From NCBI GenBank assembly GCA_026984035.1, contig JALSSW010000130.1:1-46973 (forward strand): 46,973 nucleotides of DNA, in the 5' to 3' direction. Under the pieces are notes generated by a model. That model was not told the origin of the DNA, made no database searches, and worked only from the letters and a program-made list of their open reading frames with translations. This DNA is from Planctomycetota bacterium (lineage in GTDB: Bacteria; Planctomycetota; UBA1135; GCA-002748355). Below are positions 32,881 through 41,610 of the stretch, in pieces (within the stretch, counting starts at the first letter, position 1; every line of letters starts with the position of its first letter). Made by a program: the position numbers and the translations under genes.

Positions 32881-33824
32881 TGGAAACCCCTCGAATGAAA
32901 CCGGCAGAGTTCCTTGATCTCTATGAGCAATTGCTTCGAATCCGGACGCTTTCCGAGCACATCCTCGAAGTTTACCAGGATGATGTTATGGAAACTCCAG
33001 TCCATCTTACTCTCGGTCAAGAAGCTGTTGCGGTGGGTGTTTGTGCGAATCTGGACAAGGATGATGTTTTGTCCTTGGGACATCGGACCCATGCGGGGGC
33101 CCTCGCAAAAGGAATGCCCCTCAAGGCTCTTGTCGCCGAACTCTACGGTCGGACCACGGGTTGCTCGGGTTCCTATGGAGGGTCGATGCACGTGTACGAT
33201 CCGGAGCATGGTCTCCATGGTTCCTCCGCCATCGTCGGGGGCAATATTGCACTTGGAGTCGGGGCAGGGCTTTCTTTCAGTCTCCAATCCAAGGACAACA
33301 TTGCGGTTTCCATGTTCGGGGATGGAGCTTGTGATGCCGGCGTCTTTTGGGAGTCGATGAACTATGCAGCCCTTGCCAAGTTGCCTGTTCTCTTTTTGCT
33401 CGAAGACAACACGCTCTCGAATGTTATGCCCAAGAGCAAGCACCTCTTTCCCGATCCGGCTGCGATTGCAAGTCACTTCATGCCGACCTTTTTTGCCGAC
33501 GGAACCGATGTCCTCTCGGTGTACCAGGCTGCAAATGAGGCATGTGGGGAGATACGAAGGACAGGGGGACCGGCCTTTCTCCATTGTCCCACAAAAAGGT
33601 GGATGAAGCACCAAGGTGTGGAGGAGGAGGATCTTCCCTTTATTCATATCGACCGAAGTAAGGACTGCCCCATTCAAAAACTCGAGCGCTATCTCCTGGG
33701 TTCGCATCTTGCCACGCCGGGGAAATTGAAAGAAATCCGAGCCCGCGTGGATCAGGCCTTGGCGGATGCCGTTCGATTTGCCAAGGAGTCTCCCTATCCC
33801 AACCCCGAAGTCCTGGAGGTCTAA
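32880..33824 (+). CDS. ThDP-dependent dehydrogenase E1 component, alpha subunit
   Basis: A 314-residue protein of the 2-oxo-acid dehydrogenase E1 alpha family. SMFGDGACDAGVFWESMNY begins the thiamine-diphosphate motif at Gly147-Asp148-Gly149 and ends at Asn177 (LLEDN). VHLTLGQEAVAVG and SLGHRTHAGALAKG are further family blocks. It is shorter than PDH E1 alpha (about 360). The ATG overlaps the hddA stop (TAATG). The phosphorylation-loop serine region of PDH is replaced by AKGMPLK. Usually decarboxylates an oxo-acid and passes the acyl group to lipoyl E2. No E2 or E3 is present, so it may catalyse acyloin-type chemistry on a sugar intermediate instead. Confidence 0.85.
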   Translation: METPRMKPAEFLDLYEQLLRIRTLSEHILEVYQDDVMETPVHLTLGQEAVAVGVCANLDKDDVLSLGHRTHAGALAKGMPLKALVAELYGRTTGCSGSYGGSMHVYDPEHGLHGSSAIVGGNIALGVGAGLSFSLQSKDNIAVSMFGDGACDAGVFWESMNYAALAKLPVLFLLEDNTLSNVMPKSKHLFPDPAAIASHFMPTFFADGTDVLSVYQAANEACGEIRRTGGPAFLHCPTKRWMKHQGVEEEDLPFIHIDRSKDCPIQKLERYLLGSHLATPGKLKEIRARVDQALADAVRFAKESPYPNPEVLEV

Positions 33825-33825
33825 A

Positions 33826-34854
33826 ATGCCTTGGAGCCGATTTGAGAAACAGTGGTCCATCGTGGAGGATGGAAGGATCCTCAGTTACAAGGACGCGGTT
33901 CGGGAAGCCATAGATCAGGCCATGTGCTTGGATCCAAAGGTCTTCGCCATAGGCCTGGATGCCGATGATTGTTATGGTGTCTATGGGACCATGCTGGACC
34001 TTAGCCATCCCGAGCGAGTTTTGGGGACACCCATCTCCGAGAACGCAATGACAGGGGTTGCTCTGGGCGCTGCCCTGACTGGGATGCGGCCAATTCACAT
34101 CCACATGCGGGCCGATTTTCTACCTGTGGCTATGGACCAAATCACGAACTACGTTTCCAAGTGGAAAGCGATGTTCGGGGGCAAGCCCAAGGTTCCCCTG
34201 GTGATCCGGGCTGTTGTGGGGAGAGGTTGGGGTTGTGGAGCGCAGCATTCGCAGAGCCTGCACGGGATGTTTGCGCATTTACCGGGGCTCAAGGTGGTGA
34301 CGCCTGCGACCCCACGGGATGCAAAGGGACTCTTGCTTCAAGCGATCAGCGAAGACGAGCCTGTCTTGGTGTTGGAACACCGATGGCTTTACAAGAATGA
34401 AGGGGCGGTTCCCGAAGAGATGTACACGATCCCCTTTGGAAAAGGGAATTACCTCCGACGGGGTGGGGCGCTGACCCTGGTGGCACCTTCGCTTGCAGCG
34501 ATCCATGCTCTCAAAGCCTGCGAAGAGCATGACCTGGATGTGGACCTGATTGACCCTCGCACGATCAAACCTTTGGATCGGGAGATGATTCTCGAGTCGG
34601 TCCAAAGGACTGGGCGCTTGCTCGTGGTGGACTATGATTCACCCGCTTGTGGGTTCGCCTCGGATGTGTTGGCTCTTGTGGCTGAGGAGGCCCCCGATGT
34701 CCTCAAAAGGAGGGCGGGACGGATGACCTTCCCCGATGTCCCCATGCCTTCAAGTGGCGTCCTCGAGAGGAGATTCTATCCTGACCCTGAGCGTATTGCC
34801 GCAAGGGTTAAGGCCATGATCGGAATCACCCAAAGCGAAGAGGCTTTTGTATGA
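33826..34854 (+). CDS. ThDP-dependent dehydrogenase E1 component, beta subunit
   Basis: A 342-residue protein of the E1 beta/transketolase pyrimidine-binding type. VLGTPISENAMTGVALGAAL contains the catalytic Glu that activates ThDP. DQITNYVSKWKAMFGGKPKVPLVIR and HSQSLHGMFAHLPGLKVVTP are hallmark blocks. The C-terminal transketolase domain follows (DLIDPRTIKPLD). GGAGG at 33814-33818 supports ATG 33826, which is just after the alpha stop. Forms a heterotetramer with the alpha subunit. The stop overlaps the radical SAM gene. Its position in a GDP-heptose operon is unusual. Confidence 0.88.
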   Translation: MPWSRFEKQWSIVEDGRILSYKDAVREAIDQAMCLDPKVFAIGLDADDCYGVYGTMLDLSHPERVLGTPISENAMTGVALGAALTGMRPIHIHMRADFLPVAMDQITNYVSKWKAMFGGKPKVPLVIRAVVGRGWGCGAQHSQSLHGMFAHLPGLKVVTPATPRDAKGLLLQAISEDEPVLVLEHRWLYKNEGAVPEEMYTIPFGKGNYLRRGGALTLVAPSLAAIHALKACEEHDLDVDLIDPRTIKPLDREMILESVQRTGRLLVVDYDSPACGFASDVLALVAEEAPDVLKRRAGRMTFPDVPMPSSGVLERRFYPDPERIAARVKAMIGITQSEEAFV

Positions 34855-36362
34855 GCGGGCAACTGGATGTCCTCATCGTTAACCCTGGAGGCAGGAAAAA
34901 GGCTTACCAGGACTTAGGCGGATCGCTTGCGGCGATGGAACCACCGATTTGGGCGGGGCTTCTCGGGAGCTTTGTTCGAGCTAAGGGCCTTAGCGTGAAA
35001 ATTCTGGATACAGACGCACTGGCTTTGGCTCCCGAAGATGCAGCCAAGCGCATTGATGCCTTGAATCCAATCCTGACAGTCGTTGTCGTCTATGGCCACA
35101 ACCCCAATGCTTCCACTTGGGTTATGCCCGGGGCCGGAACTCTCTGCCGCACAATCAAAGCCACCAAGCCTGATCGAAAGATCCTGATGTTGGGTGGCCA
35201 TGTTTCTGCTTTGCCGGAAAGGACTCTTCAAGAAGAGGATGTCGATTTTGTCTGCGATGGCGAAGGTGGCTACACCATTGTGGATTTGGTGGAGCAGCTC
35301 AAACATGAACAGCCCAAGTTGGACGCCGTTCGTGGAATCCTTTACTTTGAAAACAATGAAATCCAAAGGACTGCGCCTGCGCCATTTGTCGTGGACTTGG
35401 ATCGGGAGATGCCGGGAATCGCCTGGGACCTCCTTCCCATGGATCTCTATCGCGCCCACAACTGGCATTGTTTCGGCGAAGAGAGCCGGAGTCCCTACGC
35501 CGCGATCTATACCACTCTGGGCTGTCCCTTCAAATGCAGTTTCTGTTGCATTCAGGCTCCCTTTAAGCAGGGGGAAAAGGCTCTTGGGTACAAGCCAAAC
35601 GTCAATAGTTACCGCAAATGGAGCCCCTCTGTCATTGGGCGGCAGATCGAGATCCTCGTCGAAAACTATGGTGTCCGACACCTCAAGTTTGCAGACGAAA
35701 TCTTCCTTTTGGATAAGGAGCATGTCGAAGGGGTCTGCGATGAAATTCTCCGCCGTGGGTATGACTTGAATATCTGGGCTTATGCTCGCGTTGATACCGT
35801 CCGCGACGAAGGCTTGCTAAGAAAAATGCGAAAAGCTGGGATCCGCTGGCTTGCCCTTGGGATTGAATCAGCCAATCGAAAGGTCCGAAAAGATGTCTAT
35901 AAGGGCTATCGCGAGGAGAAAATCGAGGAAACCGTTCAGAAGATTCAAGCCGCGGGGATTCACATCGTCGGCAACTATATTTTTGGTTTGCCTGAGGATG
36001 ACCTGGCTTCGATGCGGGAAACTCTAGAGTTGGCGAAGAAGCTCAATACCGAATACGCCAATTTCAATTCCGCAATGGCTTATCCCGGATCCGCTCTTTA
36101 TCAGGAAGCTTTGGAAAAGGGCTGGGACCTTCCCCAGACTTGGGATGGGTACTCCCAGCACTCGAAAACAAGCCTTCCCTTGCCGACCAGGCACATCTCG
36201 GCAAAAGAAGTCCTCGCCTTCCGGGATCAAGCCTTTGTGGAATATTTCGAGCGCGAGGAATACCGCCGGATGGTGGAGAAAACCTTTGGGGAGAAGGTGC
36301 TTGGCCAAGTGCTTGAAATGACGAGCAAGTCCCTGGAACGGGACTTGCTGAAAATAAATTAA
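34851..36362 (+). CDS. B12-binding-type radical SAM enzyme (BchE-like class B)
   Basis: A 503-residue enzyme. The N-terminal 180 residues (LDVLIVNPGG, then MEPPIWAGLLGSFVRAKG and ILMLGGHVSALPE) look like the Rossmann cobalamin-binding domain of this class, without the DxHxxG motif. The radical SAM domain has CPFKCSFC at Cys225/229/232 and the usual C-terminal strands (WLALGIESANRKV, GNYIFGLPEDD). Members methylate, cyclise or rearrange unactivated carbons. Overlaps the E1 beta gene by 4 bp (ATGA), so it belongs to the operon. It converges on the cytochrome c gene with a gap of 15 bp. Substrate is unknown; a modified sugar is the contextual guess. Confidence 0.85.
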   Translation: MSGQLDVLIVNPGGRKKAYQDLGGSLAAMEPPIWAGLLGSFVRAKGLSVKILDTDALALAPEDAAKRIDALNPILTVVVVYGHNPNASTWVMPGAGTLCRTIKATKPDRKILMLGGHVSALPERTLQEEDVDFVCDGEGGYTIVDLVEQLKHEQPKLDAVRGILYFENNEIQRTAPAPFVVDLDREMPGIAWDLLPMDLYRAHNWHCFGEESRSPYAAIYTTLGCPFKCSFCCIQAPFKQGEKALGYKPNVNSYRKWSPSVIGRQIEILVENYGVRHLKFADEIFLLDKEHVEGVCDEILRRGYDLNIWAYARVDTVRDEGLLRKMRKAGIRWLALGIESANRKVRKDVYKGYREEKIEETVQKIQAAGIHIVGNYIFGLPEDDLASMRETLELAKKLNTEYANFNSAMAYPGSALYQEALEKGWDLPQTWDGYSQHSKTSLPLPTRHISAKEVLAFRDQAFVEYFEREEYRRMVEKTFGEKVLGQVLEMTSKSLERDLLKIN

Positions 36363-36377
36363 GGTTGTATGGGGCCC

Positions 36378-36836
36378 TTACTTTCCCATTTCGAGAACCA
36401 GCTTTGTCAGCCCGTTGAGGACCCCGGGTTTGTCTTGATACAAAGGTGCGGGGGCCATTAGAGGACTCAGGCCGGCAGCGGCACCCCCCTTGGTGATGAC
36501 CTTGTGGACCCGCTCCCATGTGGCTGTTTTCCTCCATTCAGGATCATGGAAATTTCTCGGCTTGGGTTTGAGGGCAGCGCCGGCGACACCATCACCTTTG
36601 CCTTCCTTACCATGGCAGGTGGAACAATAAGAGGCAAAGTATTCCCGAGCCGTTTTCATATCCGCTTCAGAAACCGTGGGCATCTGAGAGCTGGTGTTGC
36701 CGGGGGGCGTGGAGGACGTGTGGCTTTTCGGTGCCGGCTTTTTTGGGGCTTCCTTCTTGTCCCCACAGCCTCCGAGGAGCAGGCTTAAACTTGCCGCTAT
36801 GGCAAGAGAACAGCAGAGTCGCTTAGAGCGTTTCAT
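36378..36836 (-). CDS. Lipoprotein cytochrome c
   Basis: A 152-residue exported protein. MKRSKRLCCSLAIAASLSLL ends in the lipobox LLGGC, so the mature N-terminal Cys would be lipidated. A Lys/Pro/Ser-rich linker leads to a single cytochrome c domain with CSTCH as the heme site and PLMAPAP as a likely Met ligand region. It transfers electrons in the periplasm, tethered to a membrane. I prefer ATG 36836, with AGGA seven bases upstream; a longer frame from 36884 would bury the signal peptide. Partner redox enzyme is not in the window. Confidence 0.85.
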   Translation of the reverse strand: MKRSKRLCCSLAIAASLSLLLGGCGDKKEAPKKPAPKSHTSSTPPGNTSSQMPTVSEADMKTAREYFASYCSTCHGKEGKGDGVAGAALKPKPRNFHDPEWRKTATWERVHKVITKGGAAAGLSPLMAPAPLYQDKPGVLNGLTKLVLEMGK

Positions 36837-36884
36837 CGTTTTATCCTGTTTTTGTGGTGAGTCAGTTTCTTTGGATGTAAGCAT

Positions 36885-38114
36885 TCAGGGGTACTGAATC
36901 TCGTAAAGATGTACTTCATAGGGGCCAAACTGGTCCGATGCACGCCCAAATCGAAAAGGAAGCTTCCTGTTTTCGTCGAGCACACGGGCGCTCTTTGTTC
37001 CCCTCAGTCCTCTCAGGTAGAGAGATACCTTGCTGGGGGTTGCGCTGAGGTTGGCTGCGAAAAGATAGAGCTTGGATCCCAATTGCCGGACCGTCCATTT
37101 CATTTTGGCTTTTTTGTTGCTTGGCTTGAGAGTCCCACCATTCTTTTTTGGGGGTGAATTAAGAACTTTCGCAAGAGAGGCCACTCGTTTGTTGATGTTC
37201 CCGATGGCTGCACTCATCACCTTATCTCGTAACATGGCATCCTCTCGAAAGCGTGGTTTCCACTCGTGGGCAAAGTAGCCGATTCCCTTGACTCCGGAGA
37301 TGATCGCTATCCAGACGAGGCTGCGGACCTGGGCTGGGCTTGGTTTGACTTTGGGATTTTTTATATGAGTGCATTCGATCCAAGTGAAGGTGGGCTTTTT
37401 ATTTTTTACGGCCTTTAGAAGACGTTCGACGCCTCTTGCTACATACTCGAGTTTTCCGGAGACAAGCGGATATTTGGAAGTGATGGGGTAGATATCGAAG
37501 GAGAGGATGTCTGCACCTTTTGCGTATTGGGGGTAGTCTTCGAGTTTTCCCGTTCGGGTTCCACGTCCGATGTATTGCTCGTTGGCGATTCCTTGTCCGA
37601 AGTTGAGGAAGATGGGGCGGGTTTTGTCCTTTTCCCGCATCTCCTTGTAACGGCCTTGGATGTCCCCCGGTGGGATGGGGGGGCCATAACCTTTGCCTTT
37701 GATGGGCTGCGCATTGTCGGGTTCGTCCACCTGCGTCCAGGCCACGATTTGCTTGTTGTTTTTGTCTTTGAGGCCGACAGCGTTTTGTTCGCACATGACC
37801 GGCATGCCGGCTTTGGCCAGGGTTGCGAGCTGTGCACTGGTAGGGCCTTTCCAGAGGCCGATGTAGAGGTTGATGCCGATAGCCTTATACGCCTTTGCAT
37901 TTCTTGGATCTTGGAGCCAAACAGCGATGGGGAAGTAGTCGGTTCGTTTGGATGGTCCGTTCTTCCAGGCTTTCCATGGCGACACGGGCCGGTTTCTTTG
38001 CACTTCGTGAAGCTTGGAGGCAGGATGGGGACGGTGCGATAGAACTGAGTTCTGGGGAGCGGGGACTTGGAAAGGCCCGGGGAGGGCGAAGGCGATCAGT
38101 GGGAGTAAGAGCAT
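36885..38114 (-). CDS. Secreted TIM-barrel protein, putative glycoside hydrolase
   Basis: A 409-residue exported protein. MLLLPLIAFALPGPFQVPA looks like a signal peptide. The body looks like a (beta/alpha)8 barrel: AKAYKAIGINLYIGLWKGPT, WTQVDEPDNAQ with a candidate acid/base Glu near residue 130, ILSFDIYPI, and FTWIECTHI with a candidate nucleophile Glu near residue 245. This pattern is like clan GH-A enzymes, but no family could be named. The C-terminal 90 residues form a beta domain. The start is unclear: ATG 38114 lacks a ribosome site and overlaps the opposite-strand start. Confidence 0.6.
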   Translation of the reverse strand: MLLLPLIAFALPGPFQVPAPQNSVLSHRPHPASKLHEVQRNRPVSPWKAWKNGPSKRTDYFPIAVWLQDPRNAKAYKAIGINLYIGLWKGPTSAQLATLAKAGMPVMCEQNAVGLKDKNNKQIVAWTQVDEPDNAQPIKGKGYGPPIPPGDIQGRYKEMREKDKTRPIFLNFGQGIANEQYIGRGTRTGKLEDYPQYAKGADILSFDIYPITSKYPLVSGKLEYVARGVERLLKAVKNKKPTFTWIECTHIKNPKVKPSPAQVRSLVWIAIISGVKGIGYFAHEWKPRFREDAMLRDKVMSAAIGNINKRVASLAKVLNSPPKKNGGTLKPSNKKAKMKWTVRQLGSKLYLFAANLSATPSKVSLYLRGLRGTKSARVLDENRKLPFRFGRASDQFGPYEVHLYEIQYP

Positions 38115-39948
38115 GGCTGGAGGATACGGCAAAGGGATTCCGGAGGGGAGACCCCAGTCATTCGGGCTGTGGGTCGGGATTTCTGCCATTCTTACCCTTG
38201 CTTTGCTTTTTCTCTGGTATCCAGCTTTGCATGGGCGATTTGTCTTCGATGACCAGTTGCTGGTAAAGCGGAATCCTCTGGTCCATGGTCCCTTGGATCT
38301 TTGGGGAATTTTCGGGGGGAGGTTTTTAGAGGCCTCTGCTGGGCAGGAGTCGGTCCCTTTTTGGCGGCCTGTAACTGTCCTTATTTTTTGGGGGCTCTGG
38401 CACCTGGGAAACGGGACAGCCATTGTTTTTCATACCTTCGCGCTGGGGACGCATCTTTTAGTTGCCTTATTGGGGCTTAGGCTTCTGTCTCGAATGGGTG
38501 TCCCTCCCCTGCTTGCGGGTCTTGGCGCTTTTGGGTTTGCAGGGCATCCCGCTCAGGTGGAAGGGCTGGCCTGGGTCTCGGCCGCGAGTCTGCCCTTGAT
38601 GATGCTCCTGCTCTTTTTGTTCCTGTTGGCTTGGGAGCATTACCTCAGAAGGGGAGGGATTTGGGTGCTGTGCGGGGGCGTCCTTGCATTTTCCTTGGCA
38701 TTGTTGGTGCGGGAGGACGCGATCATGGGGCTCTTGTTGGCGGTGCTCCTTGAGTTTTTGCATCCGGAAAAAAAGGGGGGCGGCCATGGGATGGTGAAAA
38801 GGCTGGGGCTCCTTTCCATCGTGGCTCTTCTTTGGTTCCTGAGCAGGTATTTTGTTCTGAATCCCTCGATGAGCAGGCTTGGCAGTGGGATCTTGGAGGC
38901 GACCAGGGGGGTTGGGGAAGGCCTGCTTTTGCGCTTGTATGTTTTCGGGGTCCATCTGCGGGATCTTGTGTTCCCTCGGGCTCCCAATGTGCTGCGACCC
39001 TTGCCTGCAGAACTCCTGGGGGAAGGGTCCGGCTTGGGAGTGGCACTCACTTGGGTGGCTGGTTTTTCCCTTCTTCTTTTTTGGCTTCTGCTCCGGGGAA
39101 AGGGGGATGGGTTTTGGATGCGTTTACAATCCGGAACGCGAAAGGCCCGGGGGCTTCTTTGGGTTTTCCTTTGCCTGCTTCCCCTGTTGATCGTAGGTGA
39201 AGGGATGGGGGTGACTCCTCTCGCAGATCGTTACCATGCTTTTGCTGTCTTTGGTTGGATTCTGTTTTTGACTGACCTTCGATTTTTCCCTTGGGGTAAG
39301 TGGGGGAGTCTTGCCTTGCTCTTGGGGAGCTGCGCTCTTTATCTTCCTGTGACGCATGCGGGGATGAAGCCCTGGAGGGATCCGAGGAGCTTTTGGGAGA
39401 ATGCGAGCCTGCAAAACCTGGATTCGGTCCTGGCGGCTTATTCGCTGGGGAGGCAACGCCTGATGGATTTTGAGCGCGAGGGGAACCCCAGGGATCTTGA
39501 TGGAGCGGGAGAGGAACTGGACCGTGCCTTGGCCCTTCGGCGCAGTTTTGGGAACCAGGGGAAGCGGGGGGAGGTCCAAGAGCTTGCGATTGAGACAGCA
39601 AGAGCCTGGGTGCAGCTTACGCGGGCCATGCGCTCGCCAAGGGTGTCCCCTCGGTCGGCGCGCGGGGCTTTTGAGAGGGTTTTGAAAAGGGCGCCGGGAA
39701 GTGCCGATGCTTGGGTGGGGCTGGGGGTGTCCCTTGTTCTGGAAAAGAGGGTGGGGGAGGCTGAGCGGGCCTTTCGAAAGGCCGTGGGGTTGGACCCCCG
39801 GAACCCCCAGGCACACTTCAATCTGGGCCGGCTCTTATGGGCCAAGGGAGCGCGGGCTGAGGCGCAGGAGCAGATCCAGGAGGTCCTTCGGATTCAACCC
39901 GACAATCGAGGTGCCAGGGAACTCCTCCGTCGGCTCAAGGGCTGGTAA
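38113..39948 (+). CDS. Polytopic membrane protein with C-terminal TPRs (TMTC/GT-C-like)
   Basis: A 611-residue protein with about ten membrane helices in residues 15-430 followed by TPR-like repeats in the last 150 (ADAWVGLGVSLVLEKRVGEA, NPQAHFNLGRLLWAKGARAE). RFVFDDQLLVKRNPLVHG is a first-loop motif with two Asp, as in TMTC-type O-mannosyltransferases and PMT-like GT-C enzymes. It could glycosylate exported proteins, but no firm assignment is possible. GGGAG at 38101-38105 supports ATG 38113. Start codons of this gene and the gene on the other strand share the same CATG. Confidence 0.75.
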   Translation: MAGGYGKGIPEGRPQSFGLWVGISAILTLALLFLWYPALHGRFVFDDQLLVKRNPLVHGPLDLWGIFGGRFLEASAGQESVPFWRPVTVLIFWGLWHLGNGTAIVFHTFALGTHLLVALLGLRLLSRMGVPPLLAGLGAFGFAGHPAQVEGLAWVSAASLPLMMLLLFLFLLAWEHYLRRGGIWVLCGGVLAFSLALLVREDAIMGLLLAVLLEFLHPEKKGGGHGMVKRLGLLSIVALLWFLSRYFVLNPSMSRLGSGILEATRGVGEGLLLRLYVFGVHLRDLVFPRAPNVLRPLPAELLGEGSGLGVALTWVAGFSLLLFWLLLRGKGDGFWMRLQSGTRKARGLLWVFLCLLPLLIVGEGMGVTPLADRYHAFAVFGWILFLTDLRFFPWGKWGSLALLLGSCALYLPVTHAGMKPWRDPRSFWENASLQNLDSVLAAYSLGRQRLMDFEREGNPRDLDGAGEELDRALALRRSFGNQGKRGEVQELAIETARAWVQLTRAMRSPRVSPRSARGAFERVLKRAPGSADAWVGLGVSLVLEKRVGEAERAFRKAVGLDPRNPQAHFNLGRLLWAKGARAEAQEQIQEVLRIQPDNRGARELLRRLKGW

Positions 39949-39979
39949 GGTCTTCGCCTTTTCTCTATCGTCTTTCCCC

Positions 39980-40837
39980 ATGTTTCATCCTCTGGCCTGG
40001 TTCCTTCCGCTGTTGCTGACCTTCCTTCCCGCTTGCGGAAAAACGGTCCAGGATCCTTCCCGCATCCTTGTTTTTGCCGGATCGGCCAGCCGACCTGCCC
40101 TCTTGAAAGCCGCCAAGGTTTTCGAACAGAAAAAAGGGATTCATGTGGACATTGTTTTTGGGGGATCGGGACAAGTCCTTTCGCAGATGATCTTATCCCA
40201 AAAGGGTGATCTCTTTTTCCCCGGCTCCTCCGACTATATGGAAATTGCCAAGAAAAAAGGGGTTGTTCTCCCCGAAAGTGAAACACGCCTTGCCTACCTT
40301 GTGCCTGCGATTGTCGTTGCTAAGGGAAACCCAAAAAGGGTGCAGGGTCTCAACGATCTCCTTAGAAACAATGTGCGTGTAGCCATCGCAAATCCCGAGT
40401 CGGTTTGTGTTGGTTCCTATGCTGTGGAAGTCTTTGAGAAGAACCTCTTAAGGGAGCAGGTGCGATTCCTTCGAGACAAGTTGGTGACCTATACGGGGAG
40501 TTGTGCCCAAACCGCTTCGGCTGTTTCACTTGGTGCGGCCGATGCAGTCATGGGTTGGAGGATCTTTTCATCCTGGGACCCCAAGCGGCTTGAGGCTCTC
40601 CCCCTCAACAAGAACCAGGTCGTTCGGGTGGGCTACTTACCGATTGCGGTATCGAAGTTTTGTAAAAAACCCGAAAAGGCACAGGCTTTCATCAGCTTCC
40701 TCACTTCGAAAGAGGGACGGGGTATTTTCCAGGCAGCGGGATATTTCATGACGGCCCAAGAGGCTTTTGATTGGATTGGGGCCAAGAAAGCGGTAGGCGG
40801 CTTATACCAACTACCAGGGGAGTGGATCTCTCGTTGA
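39980..40837 (+). CDS. modA: Molybdate/tungstate ABC transporter, substrate-binding protein
   Basis: A 285-residue lipoprotein: MFHPLAWFLPLLLTFLPAC has a lipobox with Cys19. The mature part begins ILVFAGSASRPALLKAAKVF, and VDIVFGGSGQVLSQM and KGDLFFPGSSDYME match the ModA/WtpA oxyanion-binding core. It captures molybdate or tungstate in the periplasm for the ModBC transporter. Preceded by a 31-bp gap after the TPR protein. Stop overlaps the modB start (TTGA). Which oxyanion is bound cannot be told from sequence. Confidence 0.8.
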   Translation: MFHPLAWFLPLLLTFLPACGKTVQDPSRILVFAGSASRPALLKAAKVFEQKKGIHVDIVFGGSGQVLSQMILSQKGDLFFPGSSDYMEIAKKKGVVLPESETRLAYLVPAIVVAKGNPKRVQGLNDLLRNNVRVAIANPESVCVGSYAVEVFEKNLLREQVRFLRDKLVTYTGSCAQTASAVSLGAADAVMGWRIFSSWDPKRLEALPLNKNQVVRVGYLPIAVSKFCKKPEKAQAFISFLTSKEGRGIFQAAGYFMTAQEAFDWIGAKKAVGGLYQLPGEWISR

Positions 40838-41610
40838 AGTTTCGCCGCATCGCCCTGCTCGCCGCTTTTGGGATTGTTCTCCTCTATGGACTCCTTGTGT
40901 TCGCCCTTTTGGGCTTTGTTGGTGAGGCAGATCTCTGGGAAACCCTTTGGTCGCCGAACACCCTCTCTGCCATTCGGATCAGCCTTCTTGCAGCAACTTC
41001 ATCAGCCATCCTTGCCATGATCATCGCCCTTCCCGTAGCCTGGGCTCTCTCTCGCTTCCGTTTTCCGGGTAGCTCTTGGGTGGACATGCTTCTGGAGTTT
41101 CCCATGATCGTCTCCCCTGCTGCATTGGGGGCGATGATTCTCATGTTCTTTCGGTCGACGCCTGGAGAGTGGATACACAGCCTGGGTGTTGACGTCGTGT
41201 TCGCCTTTTCCGGCATTGTCCTGGCGCAGTTCTTGACGACAGTGGGCATTGCGGTTCGTTTGATCAAAGCCGTTTTGGATGAGATCCCTGTTCGCTACGA
41301 AAAGGTCGCTCGCTCTCTCGGAGCCAACTCCTTTCAAACGTTTCGCGGTGTTGTCCTGCCTCTCTCGGCACGAGGGCTTTTGGCCTCCGGAATCTTAGTC
41401 TGGGCCAAGGCTTTAGGAGAGTTTGGAGCTACGATCACCGTTGCGGGTTCCTTGCCGGGGAAGACCGAGACTCTTCCCATCGCAATCTTCCTTGAGTTGG
41501 GTAAGGCTAACCTCGAAGGGGCCTCGGTTCTCATTCTCATTCTCCTCCTTTTCGGTGTCTGCGTTCTGGCTCTGGCCCGTCTTCTCCTGAGGAGGAGGCA
41601 GCTTGCTTGA
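40834..41610 (+). CDS. modB: Molybdate/tungstate ABC transporter permease
   Basis: A 258-residue inner-membrane permease with about five to six helices. The EAA loop reads EKVARSLGANSFQTFRGVVL, which contacts the ATPase. KALGEFGATITVAGSLPGKT is the ModB/CysT-specific block. I choose TTG 40834 overlapping the modA stop; a GTG at 40822 is possible but lies over the AGGGGAG ribosome site (40816-40822). Typical ModB is about 225-230 residues, so the N-terminus may be slightly extended. Confidence 0.88.
   Translation: MKFRRIALLAAFGIVLLYGLLVFALLGFVGEADLWETLWSPNTLSAIRISLLAATSSAILAMIIALPVAWALSRFRFPGSSWVDMLLEFPMIVSPAALGAMILMFFRSTPGEWIHSLGVDVVFAFSGIVLAQFLTTVGIAVRLIKAVLDEIPVRYEKVARSLGANSFQTFRGVVLPLSARGLLASGILVWAKALGEFGATITVAGSLPGKTETLPIAIFLELGKANLEGASVLILILLLFGVCVLALARLLLRRRQLA

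Noticed and set aside
32877..33860. Minus-strand 327-aa frame over the E1 alpha gene
   Set aside because: Antisense to an enzyme with intact thiamine-binding motif.
36378..36884. Longer start for the cytochrome c lipoprotein
   Set aside because: It would place 16 charged residues before the signal peptide. ATG 36836 has a ribosome site and a normal lipoprotein leader.
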